The notes under the pieces were generated by a model. It did no database searches. It saw nothing but the letters and a program-made list of their open reading frames with translations, and was not told the DNA's origin. Of a stretch of DNA of 64,000 nucleotides, positions 59,391 to 64,000 are shown in pieces (the stretch's first letter is position 1; each line of letters begins with the position of its first letter). A program made the position numbers and the translations under genes. The stretch is from Cucumis sativus (Eukaryota > Streptophyta > Magnoliopsida > Cucurbitales > Cucurbitaceae): contig NC_026655.2 of assembly GCF_000004075.3 (NCBI RefSeq), positions 20,197,489 through 20,261,488 of the forward strand. The letters run 5' to 3'.

Positions 59391-59503
59391 GGGACTTACC
59401 AAAAGGTCCGTTAAACTTTTTGTAGATTACCGAAAACACCCTCACAAAAACAGCCAAACTCAGATATATTACCGTTGCCTCTCTTCCTCTTTTCCTCTTT
59501 TCC

Positions 59504-59535
59504 TCTCTTCGTCTCTTCGTCTCTTCGTCTCTTCC
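59504..59535. repeat. 8-bp tandem repeat CTCTTCGT
   Basis: CTCTTCGT is repeated three times and followed by a variant CTCTTCCT, in a longer C/T-rich tract (59478-59548). Confidence 0.9.
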
Positions 59536-59548
59536 TCTTCGCCTTCCT

Positions 59549-61516
59549 TATAAATGTTTTTGTTATAAAGAGTGTACTGAAAAAGGAACAAAAACATCAC
59601 CCAACTAATTAAATGTTTCACTATTTCTTATTTAATTCCTTGTCGGATATTTTAATTTCCCTTCCAACACAACTTTCTTATCATTATTTGGTCAATCTTA
59701 AAGCACAACTAAAAACCAATTTTGGTCTTCTCTTCTTCTTCTTGTAGCCACTTCTATCATCTTCCCAACTTTTAAGTAAATGAACTAATAATCATATTTT
59801 ATACGTGGGTATAACTTTCGATGATATATCTAATCTTGTTGCCATTTCTCACTCTCCACCATTCCTCGTGGGTTTCACCTCTAGTTCGTTTTACCTAGGT
59901 TTGATCTTACTTTTCTAGCAGTCATATAAAAGATCCTTGTACATTTGTATTGTCAAACCTATCGCACTTTAATTTTTAAGTTAGTATAGAGATTAGAGAG
60001 TGTATAGTTCAATTAAAAACAAAAATAAAGTCATGATCTTCATTTGGAGATTACTTATCTTTTTGTTTTTCTTAAAGTTGTTAAAGAAAAGGTTCTTCCT
60101 CTAACAGTTTCGTGTAGTTATGTGTAACTTTGACAATGTTAGGGTTGTTTACAATGCTCGAGGCTGCAATGTGTTAGACTAAGTGCGACTTGGTTAGTTT
60201 TTATTGATATATAATCATCCGTCTAGTTTGTTGGCCTAAAACTCAAGGCTCTAACTTTTTTTTCTTTTAGAAAGAGTCTTTCTCTATGTTGATTTTTTAT
60301 TTTTCTTTTGGCTTAGATCTGTGTGTGAACTTTGAATCTTGTTTGGAACAACCCTCAACAAGGGCATATTACAAATTTAATATATGAACTTTGAGATTGA
60401 TGTCTATTGAACTTTAAATTTTCTAAAGTTATCTAATGGGTAATTGAACTTTCAATTTTATGTTTAATATACTCTTACACTTTGTAAATTAAATATATTG
60501 TCCCTAAACTTTTATTTTTGTATTTAATATATTATTGTCATGGATATTAAAACAATTAAGATTTATTGATCGGTTAGATATAAATTTGAATTGTATGTCT
60601 AAGTCTAACATAACCCTACACAAACCTAAGTATTTATTTGACATTTTTTCACACAAATTAAATAACAAACAAACCACTTGTAAAGATTAGGTAACAAATA
60701 GAACACAATTTTTTCATTTTTTAAATATGGATTTGTATATTCTATCCCGAATTACTTATTTAATAAGATTTTGATTGTTACACTTCACGAACGTGTTTAT
60801 TTCACTTTAAATTTCCTAGTTATTGTAAAAAGAAAAATGGTGACAAAGATTCTATATGTAAGAATATAACATGAATTATGGGTAAGAAATAGACGCATAG
60901 TTGGGGATGAAGTGGAAATCAAGTGGTCAACATCTATCTTTTTAGTTGTTTTCATCTTTAGCTCTCTTAGCTTCTTTTTTCCTTTTGTTGTGGGTGTGAT
61001 TAGGATGATTGGGACAAAAGTGAAGACCTTTAATGATGAAAATTGGATTTATAGTATATGCAAAACAACACTACAAACTCTCTCTACTATGAACTATATG
61101 TCTTCAATTAGTTTTTCTTTAGTCCACTAACTAGACTTGTTAGTTAAGTTTTGATCTTTTTGTGCCATACAAAACAAATTATAAAAGACTTTACAATATA
61201 TATATATTTAAAGTGCCTATCAAAAACTCTACAAAAGCAATCAAATTTGATTTTGTAACATTCGGTTGCCTTTATATATCTTTTAGTGAAAGCTTATTAA
61301 GAATTATAAGATCACACATAAGTCTCATAGTATCATTGTCAACTTTATTAGATAAACCACATCAAATATGACAAATTTAATTTAACAGTAAAAAAATATG
61401 TGAAAACTAAATGAACCTTAAGGTTTTTATTATATATATAAATTTTATTAATTTTTATAACTATTGGTAGTATTATTTTCATAAAGAAATAAGAAATAAA
61501 AAAAATAAAAAAAGCA
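59549..61516. other. Intergenic region, no gene seen
   Basis: AT-rich with stops in all frames. No transposon domain or RNA gene was recognised. Confidence 0.5.
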
Positions 61517-61625
61517 GTGGGATTCAGAAGTATGAGTAGACTCCAACGTGTGTTTGTAGGGAACCAAACCGCCTTTCACCAATCGCTAATTCACCAACGT
61601 CTCTTACTGCTGCTTCGAAATCTCT

Positions 61626-61656
<31 letters not shown>

Positions 61657-61720
61657 AGAAAAACTGATTTTTTTAATGATTCTCGTGATCTTCTTTGTAT
61701 TTATCTCAATAATCTACTAA
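61517..61720 (+). other. Leader-like segment with CT microsatellite, function unknown
   Basis: A locally less AT-rich segment followed by a pure CT tract. It resembles a plant 5' UTR, but no coding exon on the plus strand follows within the window. The 67-codon frame here is dominated by the CT tract and is unlikely to be a protein. Confidence 0.3.
61630..61656. repeat. (CT)13 microsatellite
   Basis: An uninterrupted CT dinucleotide run of about 27 bases. Likely length-variable between accessions. Confidence 0.95.
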
Positions 61721-64000
61721 TAAAGATGTTGTTTACTTCACTAATGGCCATTACAAGCTTTATCAAGATTCTTTTCACTTCTCTTTAATTATTACAAATC
61801 ATTTTCACTATTATTTTTCTAAATGTTAATTATTTCGAAAAAGCATTCACTTTTTTCTTGTTCAGTTATATCATTCTTTTGTTATTTTAGTTTTAATTTC
61901 AATTAGGTTCCTGTGATTTCAAAACTTAGTTCGTTTAATTATTGTGAAGTAAATTATCCCATTGACTACCAAATGTCAAAGGATTTCTTTTCTATGGTTT
62001 TCTTGTAATGTTGCAAAGGAAAGTACTAACCTAAGCCTAAGGTTCTACCAAAAGATGAAAAGTTTTGCTACATCTGCTTTGTATTACCAATATTTGGCTA
62101 AATTTGTAGGTCCATTTGCCACTCATTTAGCAGGAGCAAAAAGTTTAGGATACTAATTTGATTCCTTTACTTATACTTTTACTAAATCACAATTTTAACC
62201 TCATTGCTAAATATCCATTTTCATCCTGAGGTATATCCATTTGAAAAGGGACTGTAGGAGAATGTGGAAAAATATTGTATGTTTGTATTATAACAAATAT
62301 TATATGTTTGTACTAAATCAATACTCACGATGAAAATCGATCGAGAAGGATCAAGAAAGACTATTATAACAAATTGTAAAGAAGGATACTGACCATAAAA
62401 GATGAAACTTTAAGGGGACTATTTTTATGTGGCCAATATTAAAGGATGACAGATGATGTATAACTACACAAAGGTGAAAGGTGATGCATAGAAATAATAA
62501 GAAGCACCGGAAACTCCGTCACCCTTTTCCCTGGTCTCAACTAAGGTGAAAGCGTGCATTAATTTATCCATGCAAATGTAACCATGGCAATGGGACAACT
62601 CTTTTACCTTCCCTTCACATGCGTCTCTTCCTTTCTTTCTCTCAAAAGAAGAAAACTTGTGTTCTATTCCAAAAGCAACTACCCACAAAAGCAGTTCTAA
62701 CCGAAAAGCAAGTTAAAGGGTGCAAAAACATATAAATCCATTTCCACTACCTACAAAGAATGTGTATATTTTGGTCTTTTACTACACACTCAAAACAAAA
62801 ACATCGTAGAGCATCCAAAGATTTAACATCCTACTTGATGTTGTATATTCATATTCATATTGAGATTAATAGATGATAATTTGTTAGGTTGAAAATATTA
62901 AATTAATCTATATCAAACTTCTTTTATTTACTCATATATTGGTCTACCCACAGGAAAATTAAGTTTTTAGTGCATCCTAAGTTGCACTCATATTTTTGTA
63001 TCTACCAATTATTCATAGTTATCCCATGACAACTCTTCTTACTTTTCTTATAAAATACCTCTTTTCTTTTATTAAAGTAGAATGTCCGAACATGAGTTCA
63101 TCACTAGATACACCAAAGTATTGTTGGTTAGAAAATGAGAGGAGAATAAACAGTCTTTGGCCTTCCAATTCCAAAGAATCCCATTGCATATTCTCTCGAT
63201 TAGAGGGAAAAGAGAAAAGGAACTTCAAACCATTTCTCGGGTGCCGATGGCTTACCTTTTCAAGCTGACCCACACGTACTTGTGTTGAAAATATGCAACC
63301 ACCACCTGCAAGAAGAAAAGGAGGGATTGATCGGACTCAACAACATTATAATTGTAAACCAACCCATCTTTCTTATTACTGCCTTCGAATCCTCTTTGTT
63401 TCGATGTAAAACACAAGATTCCTTTTTCCAAATCTACGTCATAATTCTGCTTCAAATCGAACTCAGGTTTTCCTATATCCCAAGTTGAAACATAAATGTA
63501 ATGGATTAATTTAGAACAAAAAGGCAAACAAAGGTATGAGATAATGAATGAGGTAGGCCAAGGTGTGGGGTCCCTTGTTTTACTCTTTTGCGATTATTTA
63601 GGGAAAGAAGTAACTTTCGGCAAAACATGCATCGAGGGAAGAATTAAAGGCCTTGATGGTATTGACTTTAAAGCATTCGGTGATGTTTGGTTTGGTAATG
63701 TGTGTGTGAGGGAAAACTAGAAAACAAAGATGAAGTGAAGACAGCCTAAAATCAAGCAGCTTGATTTGATTGTGGGGTTCATAATTGCTTGGAGTTTTGG
63801 CTGTTTGTAGGGTTGAAGAAGATCCAGAGGCGTGGGGAAAAGGACAGGGACAGGGCATGAAGCTGTAAGGCAAAAACGTCACTGTCTCAATATGGCCAAC
63901 CTATATAGAGAGGATCATTTGTCAATTTTTACACTGACTTGATGGTTATAAGACATGGATTTTGTACATCTACGTATCTCCTTTAGAGGTTCAGATTTAC
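61721..64000. other. Terminal intergenic region, no gene seen
   Basis: AT-rich with short open frames on both strands that I do not recognise (for example minus 62464-62688 and minus 63598-63882). The segment 63540-63900 is less AT-rich, and CCTATATAGAG occurs near 63900, so the end of the window may approach a promoter of a gene lying outside it. Nothing can be called. Confidence 0.4.

Noticed and set aside
62464-62688. Minus-strand 74-codon frame
   Set aside because: No start context, domain or splice partner, and no similarity I can recognise. Chance is the simpler explanation.

Overview
This is a stretch of plant nuclear genome. It is AT-rich, its genes are split by GT-AG introns, and its intergenic DNA is full of degenerate LTR retrotransposons and simple repeats. 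The gene families (a plastid PPR-DYW protein, plant O-fucosyltransferase, NAT permease, subfamily XII LRR kinases) are those of a dicot. The copia relic and the short TCTATC/GATAGA palindromic repeats resemble sequences I associate with Cucurbitaceae, so a cucurbit is my best guess; this is inference, not proof.

Left part (3.1-11.2 kb): a compact block of four housekeeping-type genes. They are an RLP51/SNC2-like receptor-like protein (+), a DOT4-like PPR-DYW editing factor (-), a short plastid-type Rho-N domain protein (+) and ribosomal protein L11/uL5 (-). From memory, this gene set and order match Arabidopsis At4g18760-At4g18750-At4g18740-At4g18730, so the block looks like conserved microsynteny. 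DOT4 and the Rho-N gene share a 263-bp head-to-head promoter, and the L11 gene carries a telo-box.

Middle part (14.4-48.9 kb): two paralogous subfamily XII (FLS2/EFR/Xa21-like, non-RD) LRR receptor kinases in the same orientation, at 14.5-19.4 and 43.1-48.9 kb. Both have five coding exons with identical phases and identical lengths of exons 2 (72 nt) and 3 (360 nt). About 24 kb separates them and holds a Mutator-like transposase relic, a probable solo LTR, and a PIG-X-like gene for GPI-anchor mannosylation. The first coding intron of PIG-X (about 7.1 kb) is swollen by nested elements: two copia fragments in opposite orientation and a Gypsy element with a CATAC target-site duplication. The Gypsy element is itself interrupted by a 270-bp TRIM-like miniature retrotransposon with identical 71-bp terminal repeats. 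A roughly 260-bp inverted duplication links 24.35 kb to 41.7 kb.

Right part (50.4-59.3 kb): a ten-exon plant O-fucosyltransferase gene (+) convergent with a 13-exon nucleobase-ascorbate transporter gene of the NAT1/NAT2 type (-). The last 4.7 kb contains only simple repeats and no gene I can support.

Exon coordinates were set by reading splice sites and checking that phases join. The total lengths (244, 182, 1114, 1134, 292, 630 and 524 aa for the spliced genes) fit their families. No complete autonomous transposon, RNA gene or CRISPR array was seen. I found no clearly new biological system; the most interesting material is the transposon-divided kinase pair and the nested insertions in PIG-X.
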